Positions 56,092 through 63,917 of a stretch of 64,000 bases of DNA are shown one piece after another. The notes beneath the pieces are model-generated. The model had not been told where the DNA came from. It saw nothing but the letters and a program-made list of their open reading frames with translations, and ran no database searches. Source of the DNA: a virus; IMG/VR virus record IMGVR_UViG_3300020171_000018, positions 1-64,000 of that record; one strand, written 5' to 3'. Position 1 is the stretch's first letter. The number at the start of each line of letters is the position of its first letter. Made by a program: the position numbers and the translations under genes.

Positions 56092-56838
56092 TTACTCTCC
56101 TGTCAGTATCTTGTCAGATTCCTCCACCAGTACCGCCCACCCCTCCTCCACACTCAGCCCCACCCCTAGCCTATCGCACACCCCCTTCACCGGGCACCTC
56201 GGACAGAACCTCGTTTTATCCACTGTCTGTGGCGGAATCGGCCCCTCAGCCGCCATCGCCCTCTCCACCACATCCCTGCCCGACACAATGGTCCGCCAAT
56301 GCTCCTCCAACTCCCTAGGGGTAAAACTCACCCTGTACCTGTCTGGCCCCCTTGGAGCTGGCGGCGCATAGTTGCCGTTGACCCAGAGCACCGCTAGCCC
56401 CGCCTCTCCTTGAATGTACTCAGGCCTCAGCCTCACCATGTAGAGGTAGGCTCCAATTTGCACGAACCACTCCCAATGGGCTTCTGGGCCTTTGTTGCTC
56501 GATGTCCAGGTTGCCTTGGCCTCCCAGATTCTCCCACCCTCCACCCAGTCGGGAGTGCCCAGAATGCCGTCCAACACGAGCCCTGGGTGCCTTGTAGTCC
56601 CCTCTGGGGCAGTGGGGGCCAGCAGGTTCTCCCAAGCCTCTCCCACACCGAACAGGGTCAGGGTCTCTCGGGAGATGTTGTACTGACCCATGACTCGGAT
56701 TATGAATGTGCGCCTGAGACACACAATAAAATCCGAAATGTGCGGGTCTGGCCTGGGGTTAGCTATGATTCCCCCAGTCTGCCCAGGTTGCCCCTGTTCC
56801 CCTGCTGTTCCTACTGCCCCAAAGGGTTCTATCTTCAC
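56092..56838 (-). CDS. Cas4/RecB-like PD-(D/E)XK nuclease
   Basis: 248 residues, GTG start with AAAGG. GILGTPDWVE (Asp97) and IWEAKATW (Glu106, Lys108), with Gln127 after, give the PD-(D/E)XK core. Cys40 and the C-terminal CPRCPVKGVC make the four-Cys iron-sulfur site of Cas4/AddB-type nucleases. Phage versions trim DNA ends for recombination. No CRISPR locus is present, so this is not an adaptation gene here. Confidence 0.75.
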   Translation of the reverse strand: MKIEPFGAVGTAGEQGQPGQTGGIIANPRPDPHISDFIVCLRRTFIIRVMGQYNISRETLTLFGVGEAWENLLAPTAPEGTTRHPGLVLDGILGTPDWVEGGRIWEAKATWTSSNKGPEAHWEWFVQIGAYLYMVRLRPEYIQGEAGLAVLWVNGNYAPPAPRGPDRYRVSFTPRELEEHWRTIVSGRDVVERAMAAEGPIPPQTVDKTRFCPRCPVKGVCDRLGVGLSVEEGWAVLVEESDKILTGE

Positions 56839-56868
56839 ATCAAGCCTTTCACCGAACTGGAGCTGGGT

Positions 56869-57666
56869 TTATGGTGTGCTCAGATTCCCCTCAGTCTCCA
56901 CCAGCAGCCCGGCCTCCACCATCGCCCTGAGGCTTCTCATGGCCGTTTGCTTGGTGGCGTTGTCGGCCACCTTGACCTCCGGGTTCGCCTTCTGCAACTC
57001 CTCCAGCTTCCTGCCCATTATCTGGCCGGGCAGCTTGGTTCGGGCGATGGTGCCGCCGTTGATCTTGATGACGGCGTACACCAAGTTGGTGATGTCCTCA
57101 CTGATGGCCTGAGGCTCAGCGACCCCCTCAGCAGCCTCTGTACCCGTCGCTGGGGCCGTCGCGGGCTTCCCGCCCTTCTTGTACGCCTGTCCGGGCTTTC
57201 CCACGAGCCTGGTTGGGAGCAGTATGGTCGGCTGCCGAACAGTCGCCCCATCTTCAGACGCAGACCTGAACCCGGTGGTGGTGGGCTTGCGCTCCACGTA
57301 GAGCTTGTACCCTACCAGCCACTTGAGGTCTGGGGCGTCGGTCTCCTTCTTGGGAATGCCGCAGTTCACGCACTCCCGCAGGAACTGGGCCAGGTTGCTC
57401 GTCTTGACCAGACCATCCCTCGGGGCGTCCTCCACGGTCTGTCTGTCCTCGCTCACCACCCACTCGTCGGGGGCACCGCTGAGCGGGTATATCTGTTCGG
57501 CCTCCTCCGCTGGGGGATCCAAGGGCTTCATTTTGAGGTGGGCCGCCATGACCGTCACTCCCCTGCCAGGGTAAGTGAACGGCTCAAAGCTGTAGCCCGT
57601 TATCTCGACTACGGACTTGTCCAGTAGCCCTTCTTCTTGCTTTTCTACCGAGAATGTAAAGGCCAT
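56869..57666 (-). CDS. Recombination/replication accessory protein (unknown family)
   Basis: 265 residues. Beta-rich start (SVVEITGYSFEPFTYPGRGV) and CVNCGIPKKE, a linker, then a winged-helix-like end (KQTAMRSLRAMVEAGLLVET). Size and place beside helicase and Sak4-like genes suggest a single-strand DNA-binding or accessory role; no OB-fold is proven. Confidence 0.55.
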   Translation of the reverse strand: MAFTFSVEKQEEGLLDKSVVEITGYSFEPFTYPGRGVTVMAAHLKMKPLDPPAEEAEQIYPLSGAPDEWVVSEDRQTVEDAPRDGLVKTSNLAQFLRECVNCGIPKKETDAPDLKWLVGYKLYVERKPTTTGFRSASEDGATVRQPTILLPTRLVGKPGQAYKKGGKPATAPATGTEAAEGVAEPQAISEDITNLVYAVIKINGGTIARTKLPGQIMGRKLEELQKANPEVKVADNATKQTAMRSLRAMVEAGLLVETEGNLSTP

Positions 57667-57723
57667 GTTGGGCTGTTCTCCTTTCGTGACCCGTTTCGAC
57701 TTCTACTTTAGCTACCATGTTAG

Positions 57724-59397
57724 CTACCGTGGTTCCAATGGATCCGGTAGGGTTGCATACTCCCTCCATGCTTGCTGGAACCACCAAGGAAAGAACCTAT
57801 TGTATTGTCGTCTAAACCACCTCCATGTATCATCCAAGACAATCGTTTCACTCCAATCCGTCTCTGACCTGATTGCTCGGAAGCTCTGTTGAATTAGCGT
57901 AGTGGCAGCCACATACGCGGCGTAATCTGGGTCTTGGGCCTCTCTGGCCTTGAGCTGATTGGTCTGTGTGGTCGGGAACGGCACCTTGGGGAGAATCTGA
58001 TACCTGGCCAGATTTCCCATCAAATCAAGCCCAATTCCCGCCCTTGGGGATATTAGGACCGCCGGAGGGTCAGCCGCCTTGAACTCCTCCAGCGGCCCAT
58101 CCCCATTCCCCCGCTCATGGACGTAGAACAGCGACCTGTGCTGCGTCCGGGCCAGAATCGCCTCTTGGAGCCAATATGAAACAGAGTGCACCACCCCCTT
58201 TCTATCGAGCCTTCGTCCTATCACCTGGTCAATCCTGGCCGCCAGAGTATCCAGCTCCTCTGACGTGACCTGATAGCGCATCTTGGCCGTTGGCACGTAT
58301 ATCACTGGCCTATTCTCCACTGGCCAGCGACAGGGGTATGAGGCATAGTCCCACTGCCCATCTGGAACCCCCAGCAGGTGGGCGTACATCTTCCCATCGG
58401 GCATGGTGCCACTCATAAACACAACTTTGCTCTCCGCCAATGTGTAGATGTCTTGGGCAAACTCTCCCACCCAGATTGGCTTGAGGTCAGCACCCACTAG
58501 GGAGCCCGGGGAAATCTCCGCCCCGTGTCTCCTGCGGTGCCGAGCATCCGCGGCAATGATGGGCTCCACCACCCAGCTCTCGGGCTTCATAACGGAGATT
58601 CGCAGCAGGGCATCCACCAGGGTTTCGGCCTTCTTGAGACCCTTGGCCGTCTCCCTTGGTATGTCGTCGTTGGTGCCCCCCTGCGTGGCCTCCTTGACCC
58701 GTCCGGCCCATCCTGCCAACTCCTGTCGGGCCAACTTGAGGGTCTCCTTGGCCCAGGCTGCCCAGTCCTCTACCTTCTCGCTGGCTGGTAGCCCAATATC
58801 CGCATCCAATCCCAACACCTGTTCTAGTTGTGGGAGCGTGACTCTGACGGATACTAATTGCATTAGCCAGCCCTCAAGCAAATGGGCCTCATCCACAATG
58901 ATGGTGTGCCATTTACCCAGGCCGCCCCCAAACTTGTTGGCGTACCAGAAGTAGGCGACGTTGGTAATGAGGATTCTGGTGGTCTGGGCTTCCCTCTTGG
59001 CGTCGTAGTAGGAACAGCCCCCGTCTCTTAGCTCACACTTGAACCCGAGATGGCAGGGACCCTCTTCTACGGTTAGGAATGGTTTGAGGGCGCAACTATG
59101 TTCGCTCATTCCTTTCATCACGAACGCCTGCCCCTCGAACTCTTGTGCGTATTGATCTTGGAGACTTTTGAGGGGCACAAGGATAGCCACTCGTTGGTCA
59201 TCCATGAGAAGTTGAGCAATGGACATGGCGACAACCGACTTGCCGGAGCCAGGAGGTGCCTCACGAATGGTGTATCTCTTGGGGGAGGAAAGAATAGAAG
59301 AAGTCATGCGCCACTGGTCCCGACGCCAGCTAGGGTGCTTGAACCCCAAATCCGTTGGGGGGAAAGGCGCATCGTCTACAGGTGGCCGTCTGGTCAC
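57724..59397 (-). CDS. XPD/DinG-type superfamily 2 helicase
   Basis: 557 residues, GTG start (AAAAGGGG). Walker A APPGSGKS (47-54), VDEAH (168-172), Fe-S cysteines C102, C115, C121, C128, and a C-terminal ISPRAGIGLDLMG region with RxxQ-like motif VI replaced by RYQILPKVPFP. This is the iron-sulfur XPD/DinG/Rad3 family, which unwinds DNA 5'-3'. Likely replication or repair helicase of the phage. Confidence 0.8.
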   Translation of the reverse strand: MTRRPPVDDAPFPPTDLGFKHPSWRRDQWRMTSSILSSPKRYTIREAPPGSGKSVVAMSIAQLLMDDQRVAILVPLKSLQDQYAQEFEGQAFVMKGMSEHSCALKPFLTVEEGPCHLGFKCELRDGGCSYYDAKREAQTTRILITNVAYFWYANKFGGGLGKWHTIIVDEAHLLEGWLMQLVSVRVTLPQLEQVLGLDADIGLPASEKVEDWAAWAKETLKLARQELAGWAGRVKEATQGGTNDDIPRETAKGLKKAETLVDALLRISVMKPESWVVEPIIAADARHRRRHGAEISPGSLVGADLKPIWVGEFAQDIYTLAESKVVFMSGTMPDGKMYAHLLGVPDGQWDYASYPCRWPVENRPVIYVPTAKMRYQVTSEELDTLAARIDQVIGRRLDRKGVVHSVSYWLQEAILARTQHRSLFYVHERGNGDGPLEEFKAADPPAVLISPRAGIGLDLMGNLARYQILPKVPFPTTQTNQLKAREAQDPDYAAYVAATTLIQQSFRAIRSETDWSETIVLDDTWRWFRRQYNRFFPWWFQQAWREYATLPDPLEPR

Positions 59398-59439
59398 GGT
59401 GGCCCCTTTTCTATGTTCCTGACAGGCTAGGTTCCAGTT

Positions 59440-59477
59440 TTGGGGCCCCAGCAGTCTCTTGTCGAAACGGGCCCCAA
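59440..59477. terminator. Inverted repeat upstream of helicase gene
   Basis: TTGGGGCCC (59440-59448) pairs with GGGCCCCAA (59469-59477) across a 20-base loop. It lies in the 157-base gap before the helicase and could limit read-through from 59555-59848. No T-run. Confidence 0.4.
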
Positions 59478-59554
59478 TCCTATCCCAGTGTTAGCTCACA
59501 GACTCGGCAAAAGCTATTGCCGTGCGCTTCGCATCACCTTCCCGGCTGCGTCTG

Positions 59555-59848
59555 TCAGACCTGCATAGGCCCCCGGTCAGACAATGCTCTCTTGGTATAG
59601 AAAGAGTCCCAGATAAACTTATGCCTTTCGGCGGTCAAATAGGAGCGTATGCTGCCGAGATGTTCTGCATTATGATTACAGCAAACGAGGAAACGCAAAC
59701 TTCCAAGGCTTGACCCCGGTAGTCGCATCTCTACCGAGTGTGTATCACACAAGTCGGCACCGCAGATGATGCAGGGGCTAATAGCTACATTGTCGCACTT
59801 CGGCATGTCACAGAGTAGGAACATCTTGGTTATCTCACGAATACTCAT
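59555..59848 (-). CDS. Cys-rich zinc-binding protein
   Basis: 97 residues, GAGGAGGTAGC before ATG. CDMPKC, CIICGADLCDTH and CCNH give two zinc sites; the middle one resembles 45530-45832. Function unknown. Confidence 0.6.
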   Translation of the reverse strand: MSIREITKMFLLCDMPKCDNVAISPCIICGADLCDTHSVEMRLPGSSLGSLRFLVCCNHNAEHLGSIRSYLTAERHKFIWDSFYTKRALSDRGPMQV

Positions 59849-59886
59849 GCTACCTCCTCTTTATCCCGCTTACCTTGAGGTACTTC

Positions 59887-59899
59887 GGGGGGGGGGGGG
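59887..59899. repeat. Run of 13 G
   Basis: Thirteen consecutive G on the plus strand, three bases past the stop of 59903-60784. Such runs slip in replication and in sequencing, so its true length is uncertain. Confidence 0.9.
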
Positions 59900-59902
59900 C
59901 AT

Positions 59903-60784
59903 CTACGGGTAGAAAGACCCCTTACTCTCACTCCCGCCCCCGTTCACTTCTACCGCCTGCAACTCCTCGCGCCTCTCCACGGTCGGGTGCTCTCTCCAGC
60001 TCATCAACTGCCCCATCCCCTCCCCGTTATCCTCCACCAAGAGTGTCAGGTTCCAACCCCTAGAGGCCAGACCATGCAAGGCCGAGCCGTACATGGGAGT
60101 ATTCTCCACCTGCGCCCAAAAGAACCTGCGCCATTCTAGGCTCCCAATCCCGTCCAAAACCGCCTTGAGTTGGGTGAGTTGCTCATATATCCCCGACCAA
60201 TCCCCGACCTTCATGCTCATATCCAGGGTATGGGCGTACCCCACTATGGCGCTGGCTGCCTTGCCCTTGAGCCGCGTTCTCTCGCCAAACTCGAAAAAAA
60301 TATCACTTGCTGCTATTGCCGAGTTGTCTACATCCAGCACATCCATGCTCATGCCCTGCACCACGTAGGCGACACAAGTACGCACAAAATCAGAGGGGGT
60401 CTTGAAATGCGCCCGATAGGTCTCGCATATCTGGTGGACGTAATGGGCCATCTCCGGTGGCACCACCACGTCAAACCTCTCCTTGTGGCCCTTCTCGTCG
60501 GTTGAGCGGACATGCGGCGAGAGGGAGTCAGAGTCCAAGGTCTTAGTGACACCGGCGAGGTCCGCTAGGGAGATGCGAGAGCCGTGAGCCGTTCGTGGGA
60601 GGTCGGAGAAGGGGGTCTGTTGGTCAAAGGTCCGCTGGTCAAACCCGGGGTCAATAGAGGAGGCTGGGGGGGCCGAGAGGGTCAGGGGAGATGAGGGGGC
60701 CGCAGCAGTAGAAGTAGGGGTAGGAAGTGCGATGGAGCCGTGGCCGTCGTGGGCGTTCTCTCGCCCAGCACTATTTCGTCTCAT
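59903..60784 (-). CDS. Unknown protein
   Basis: 293 residues from ATG 60784 (CGGAGGATCTTG upstream). Ser/Pro/Ala-rich first 90 residues, then a helical domain with VVVPPEMAHYVHQICETYRA and SDFVRTCVAYVVQGM, resembling a ribbon-helix-helix or CopG-like start, and an alpha end. Function unknown. Confidence 0.6.
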   Translation of the reverse strand: MRRNSAGRENAHDGHGSIALPTPTSTAAAPSSPLTLSAPPASSIDPGFDQRTFDQQTPFSDLPRTAHGSRISLADLAGVTKTLDSDSLSPHVRSTDEKGHKERFDVVVPPEMAHYVHQICETYRAHFKTPSDFVRTCVAYVVQGMSMDVLDVDNSAIAASDIFFEFGERTRLKGKAASAIVGYAHTLDMSMKVGDWSGIYEQLTQLKAVLDGIGSLEWRRFFWAQVENTPMYGSALHGLASRGWNLTLLVEDNGEGMGQLMSWREHPTVERREELQAVEVNGGGSESKGSFYP

Positions 60785-60901
60785 CAAGATCCTCCGAGGC
60801 GGCTCGTAGGTTTTAGGCCGGGTCTCAAACAGGCATTGTAGAGCATACACTAGGGGTCAAGGGCTCCGCAATAGAACGGAAGTACAGGTGCAGCGGCGTG
60901 G

Positions 60902-60961
60902 TCACTTCGGCTCCACCACAGTAGCAGGCATAAGGGAGACGACGCCCCGCTTGACCATCAT
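60902..60961 (-). CDS. Possible 19-residue leader peptide
   Basis: MMVKRGVVSLMPATVVEPK, with GAGAGG seven bases before ATG. It lies in the 281-base gap 60785-61065, inside an 11-bp inverted repeat (60858-60868 with 61033-61043). May be a leader peptide or a gene remnant. The rest of the gap shows no gene. Confidence 0.3.
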   Translation of the reverse strand: MMVKRGVVSLMPATVVEPK

Positions 60962-61065
60962 GTAGTACCTCTCAGCGCTCTAGGCTGGAGGTATCCTACA
61001 CGACTTCGGGGTACTAGTCCATAGTTACGCAACGGAGCCCTTGGTTCCTAACGCTAACGGCGTGG

Positions 61066-61344
61066 TCACGATGGCTCCTCCTGCGCCTTGTGCCACGCCA
61101 TATGTTCTCGCCAAGCGCGTAGAGACCGCCCACCGTCTATCTCCTCCCTGACAAGGGCCGCCTGAACACCGCAGTAGCGGCAGCGTCCACAATCGCAAGA
61201 AGGACAAACATCGGTGCCGCCCATCGAGGCTTCAAGAACACGTTCACCACAGACACGGCAGGGGGCGTTCTCGTCATACTCCACGACGACACACCCACCA
61301 CCAATTAGGGGATACCGTGTTAGGGGATACCGTGCTGTTTTCAT
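61066..61344 (-). CDS. Cys-rich zinc-binding protein
   Basis: 92 residues from ATG 61344 (AAGGAGCAAGC). CRVCGERV, CPSCDCGRCRYCG give two zinc sites plus a terminal HMAWH. Overlaps the upstream gene by four bases. Confidence 0.65.
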   Translation of the reverse strand: MKTARYPLTRYPLIGGGCVVVEYDENAPCRVCGERVLEASMGGTDVCPSCDCGRCRYCGVQAALVREEIDGGRSLRAWREHMAWHKAQEEPS

Positions 61345-61787
61345 GCTTGCTCCTTCTGCGCCAGCGCCGTTAGCAGACACTCACCATCCTTGAAGGTCGT
61401 CCCTCTGTTCTCCTCCCAGCTCGTGACGTGAATCGTTGGCATCTTCGATGCTGGATGCCAAATGACATGGACTACATAACCCGCGTTGGCAAGTGCAGGC
61501 TCCCACACCCGCCTGTCCAGCGAGGCCATCCAGCCACGGCCACCACAAGGCTGACACACATCTAGTTCCTCACCACCATGTTTCAAGCTCTTTCGCCACG
61601 CTCTACGTGTGCCTCCGCAGTTTTTGCACAGCACCCGCACGGAGTCGTCGAAGACAAACACCTTGCCCGTACCGTGGCAATCAGGGCACTCTTGAAGGTT
61701 GTGGAATCCTAGACCATGACAACCTAGGCACAGCCGATGCATCCCCGCCAACTGCGTGGCGAGGGCATCACGCCCATTTGTAGTCAT
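61341..61787 (-). CDS. DnaJ-type zinc-finger protein
   Basis: 148 residues, AAGGAGAACTGAGAC before ATG. Four CxxCxGxG-like repeats: CLGCHGLG, CPDCHGTG, CKNCGG, CQPCGGRG, the layout of the DnaJ central zinc domain, without a J domain. The C-terminal half is an unrelated alpha/beta part. Possibly a chaperone-like or RNA-binding accessory. Confidence 0.65.
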   Translation of the reverse strand: MTTNGRDALATQLAGMHRLCLGCHGLGFHNLQECPDCHGTGKVFVFDDSVRVLCKNCGGTRRAWRKSLKHGGEELDVCQPCGGRGWMASLDRRVWEPALANAGYVVHVIWHPASKMPTIHVTSWEENRGTTFKDGECLLTALAQKEQA

Positions 61788-61971
61788 GTCTCAGTTCTCC
61801 TTCGTCATCAAGTACTCCCCTTGTTTTCGCCTCGCTCTGGCACAAGCAGGGGCCGTTGTGCCGACTAGGGAGTGCGCACTCACGCCAACGAGTACAACGG
61901 GCAGTACGATTTGGCTTTCGGGGGATTCCCGCCAGCATCCGCACGAGGGCAAGAGTCTCCTCTTGGTTCAC
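61768..61971 (-). CDS. Small zinc-binding protein
   Basis: 67 residues from GTG 61971, overlapping the upstream TGA (GTGA) with AAAGGAGATAC. ARCTRWRECALPSRHNGPCL is a Cys/His-rich site. Overlaps the next start by 20 bases. Confidence 0.55.
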   Translation of the reverse strand: MNQEETLALVRMLAGIPRKPNRTARCTRWRECALPSRHNGPCLCQSEAKTRGVLDDEGELRHDYKWA

Positions 61972-62216
61972 GTATCTCCTTTGCCCCCCAGTTGGGCAAC
62001 TAGCGCCCATATCTGCTCTCGCTCCTCTTGGCTGGTGTATGCAGACTCACTGCCCCAATAGCTTTCTGTGACCGTAAGCACATATTTCAGCGCCGCCGCT
62101 AGCGCCTCCACCGTGCGGCAGAGGTCAAGGGTGCTATCTAGCGCAACTTCTTGCCAAGGTCCCTCCAACTTTCTTTGTTTGGCTTCGCGCACCTGCTCCA
62201 GCGACATGATGGTCAT
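61968..62216 (-). CDS. Small helical protein
   Basis: 82 residues, GGAGGTGAAGC before ATG. Helical (LDLCRTVEALAAALKYVLTV) with an acidic end. Function unknown. Confidence 0.55.
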   Translation of the reverse strand: MTIMSLEQVREAKQRKLEGPWQEVALDSTLDLCRTVEALAAALKYVLTVTESYWGSESAYTSQEEREQIWALVAQLGGKGDT

Positions 62217-62219
62217 GCT

Positions 62220-62333
62220 TCACCTCCAACCTTCAAGCAAGGCATCTAACTCGAACATCTCCCAATCCTCGCCGTCCATGTAGGTCTCCTGGTAGTAGCA
62301 CTTGAATAACTCTACAATCTCTTCGGCTATCAT
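62220..62333 (-). CDS. 37-residue acidic protein
   Basis: ATG 62333 with AGAGGTGAAGC. MIAEEIVELFKCYYQETYMD and an acidic remainder ending LLEGWR. Its stop is three bases before the next gene. Confidence 0.55.
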   Translation of the reverse strand: MIAEEIVELFKCYYQETYMDGEDWEMFELDALLEGWR

Positions 62334-62368
62334 GCTTCACCTCTCACTATTGCTGGCCCGCCGCCTGG

Positions 62369-62587
62369 CTACTGCCCCGACCTCAAGGTAGTCAGGACAT
62401 CGTTGTGCCCCAACCCGTACTGGTCTATTACCGCCAAGAATGCAGCCTCTGGATACGCCTGTGATTCTCCGCGCCGCTCCCTGTAGGCATTTAGTGCCTT
62501 CATGCCCTCAATAGTTGCCAGAGCCGCCACGCACTGGCTGAAGACGAAGGCTACTTGTCGCATGGTAAGGACATCGTAACTATTCAT
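62369..62587 (-). CDS. Small helical protein
   Basis: 72 residues from ATG 62587 (AGAGAGGAGAAGAGCC). VAFVFSQCVAALATIEGMKA and DQYGLGHNDVLTTLRSGQ. The leader before it resembles that of 62220-62333. Confidence 0.55.
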   Translation of the reverse strand: MNSYDVLTMRQVAFVFSQCVAALATIEGMKALNAYRERRGESQAYPEAAFLAVIDQYGLGHNDVLTTLRSGQ

Positions 62588-62677
62588 GGCTCTCTTCTCC
62601 TCTCTACTATTGCTGCCCGCCGCTCGGCGTGTGTACGCTACCCTCTGCCCCGTCGGGCAAAGTCGCCGATACCTGAC

Positions 62678-62711
62678 AGTAGACACGGCGGGCTTGCTGG
62701 CGCTGTCTACT
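62678..62711. terminator. Hairpin after the lipoprotein gene
   Basis: AGTAGACA (62678-62685) pairs with TGTCTACT (62704-62711), 18-base loop. It covers the lipoprotein stop codon. No T-run follows, so the terminator role is tentative. Confidence 0.4.
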
Positions 62712-63102
62712 TTGGCATCTCAACGTCAATATCAGGTATGATAACGGATGGCCTGAATATCACCCTGTAGCGGTAGGCGTCCGCGCGTACAGGTTCCAGT
62801 TGCTCCACGAAGTAGCTGACGTTGTCTGATAGGCCCAGGAAGTGCTTCTTGTAGGTGCTAGGCCCTACCTTGCAAGTCACAGAGAGTTCACTTGACGGGT
62901 CATAGTTGCCTAGTGAACACAGTCCTTCGATAGTTAGCAGGTATGTGTCCGTGATGCCGTTGAAGAACACAATCCTACGTGTAACCTCGAATTGGTCTGC
63001 CGCCTTTGATACGTTCTTTGAAGCTACGTCCGCTTCTGAAGAACAGGCTACCAGGGCCAGGACGCCGGCAACGAGGACGAGTAGGCACAGTAGCTTCTTC
63101 AT
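62707..63102 (-). CDS. Beta-sandwich lipoprotein
   Basis: 131 residues from ATG 63102 (AAGGAGGAGAC). Signal MKKLLCLLVLVAGVLALVAC with the lipobox Cys at position 20. Then FEVTRRIVFFNGITDTYLLT, LSVTCKVGPSTYKKHFLGLS and YRVIFRPSVIIPDIDVEM. This matches a lipoprotein family seen in many phages; proposed roles include envelope modification and superinfection exclusion. Here the function is unproven. Confidence 0.8.
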   Translation of the reverse strand: MKKLLCLLVLVAGVLALVACSSEADVASKNVSKAADQFEVTRRIVFFNGITDTYLLTIEGLCSLGNYDPSSELSVTCKVGPSTYKKHFLGLSDNVSYFVEQLEPVRADAYRYRVIFRPSVIIPDIDVEMPK

Positions 63103-63127
63103 GTCTCCTCCTTCAATTAGTGGGCTT

Positions 63128-63656
63128 GCTGGCGCTGGCCCAGCTTGCGCACTGCTTTCGGGTGGTCTCCACCACCAGCGCCAGCCTTGGCAGCCTTGCC
63201 GCAGGAGAACTTGCCCTTTCGGGTAGCTGTCGTCCCACGACTGCCCTATCCTTCCCCGCCGACTGCCACGGGAAGGCCCTTGCCCTCCCTGACGGAGCGG
63301 GCCCCTCAAACTGGCGGTTGCGCTTTTGTCTGTGGCCCTCTGCCACCACGTCCACGCCAGTTATTAGGCATTGTAGCGTGCTGGCACCCCTCGTCTATTA
63401 AGGCATCTCCTGATACGTCCACAAGAGTCTGGCAACTCACCAGTCCGAGCCTGTGGACTGCTCTTGTGCTGGACTCCTAGTTGTCCGCACATGCCACCAG
63501 CACGCTACGACTCAGAGCCTACATTAGTCTCCATCGCCGACCGGACACTTCCACCAGGCCACTGCCATCCTTTGGCGACTCCGGCAGCACCTACACCGTT
63601 CTGGTTTCGCGGTGTCCACGATACATCGTCTCGTGAACTCGCCCTCGGCTCTGAGT
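63128..63656 (-). ncRNA. Candidate large structured RNA
   Basis: The 594 bases between the lipoprotein and 63697-63852 hold no credible gene but have several perfect inverted repeats: 63128-63138 with 63175-63185 (11), 63309-63316 with 63355-63362 (8), 63373-63384 with 63497-63508 (12), 63510-63519 with 63647-63656 (10), and inner stems at 63421-63427/63461-63467 and 63441-63446/63455-63460. On the minus strand CCC-GAAA-GGG gives a GNRA tetraloop (near 63221). Transcription could come from the promoter at 63905. Class unknown; large phage RNAs such as GOLLD and ROOL are of this order of size. Confidence 0.5.
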
Positions 63657-63696
63657 AGTCGCCTAAGTCGTTAAAACCCTTCTACGGGCTACCCAC

Positions 63697-63852
63697 CTAC
63701 GTTGACTTTGGAATCCCTATAGGCTCCACAGGCTCCACAGGCTCCACAGGCTTCTGGCAACGAGGGCATCGGCGCACCTCTACCTTCCGTGGAGCCCAAC
63801 TGTGCCCGCAGAAGGCGCAGGTGACCATAGTTACTGGGACGTTGACCGGCAT
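63697..63852 (-). CDS. 51-residue zinc-ribbon protein with VEP repeats
   Basis: CGGAGGTTTGCA before ATG. CAFCGHSW and CPRCQKP form a zinc ribbon, then three tandem PVE units from a 9-base direct repeat (63721-63750). First gene behind the minus-strand promoter. Confidence 0.65.
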   Translation of the reverse strand: MPVNVPVTMVTCAFCGHSWAPRKVEVRRCPRCQKPVEPVEPVEPIGIPKST

Positions 63853-63876
63853 TGCAAACCTCCGACGTTATGATAT

Positions 63877-63905
63877 ATGATATACTCTAATAATTCCACC
63901 GTCAA
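63877..63905 (-). promoter_or_regulatory. Leftward promoter at the right edge
   Basis: TTGACG at 63905-63900, 17-base spacer, TATCAT at 63882-63877 on the minus strand. A plus-strand partner is possible with TTGCAA (63853-63858), 17 bases, TATGAT (63876-63881), feeding the gene at 63918. Confidence 0.65.
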
Positions 63906-63917
63906 GGGGGGTGTTTG

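Noticed and set aside
56092-56838. Cas4-like nuclease taken as a sign of CRISPR
   Set aside because: No direct-repeat array and no cas1, cas2 or effector genes in the window; phage Cas4-like nucleases are common without CRISPR.
63113-63355. 80-codon minus-strand open frame in the possible RNA region
   Set aside because: No ribosome site, low-complexity Arg/Ala/Ser composition, and overlap with several inverted repeats make an RNA more likely.
63722-63750. Tandem AGGCTCCAC repeats taken as iterons
   Set aside because: They lie in frame in the coding sequence and encode the PVE repeats of 63697-63852.
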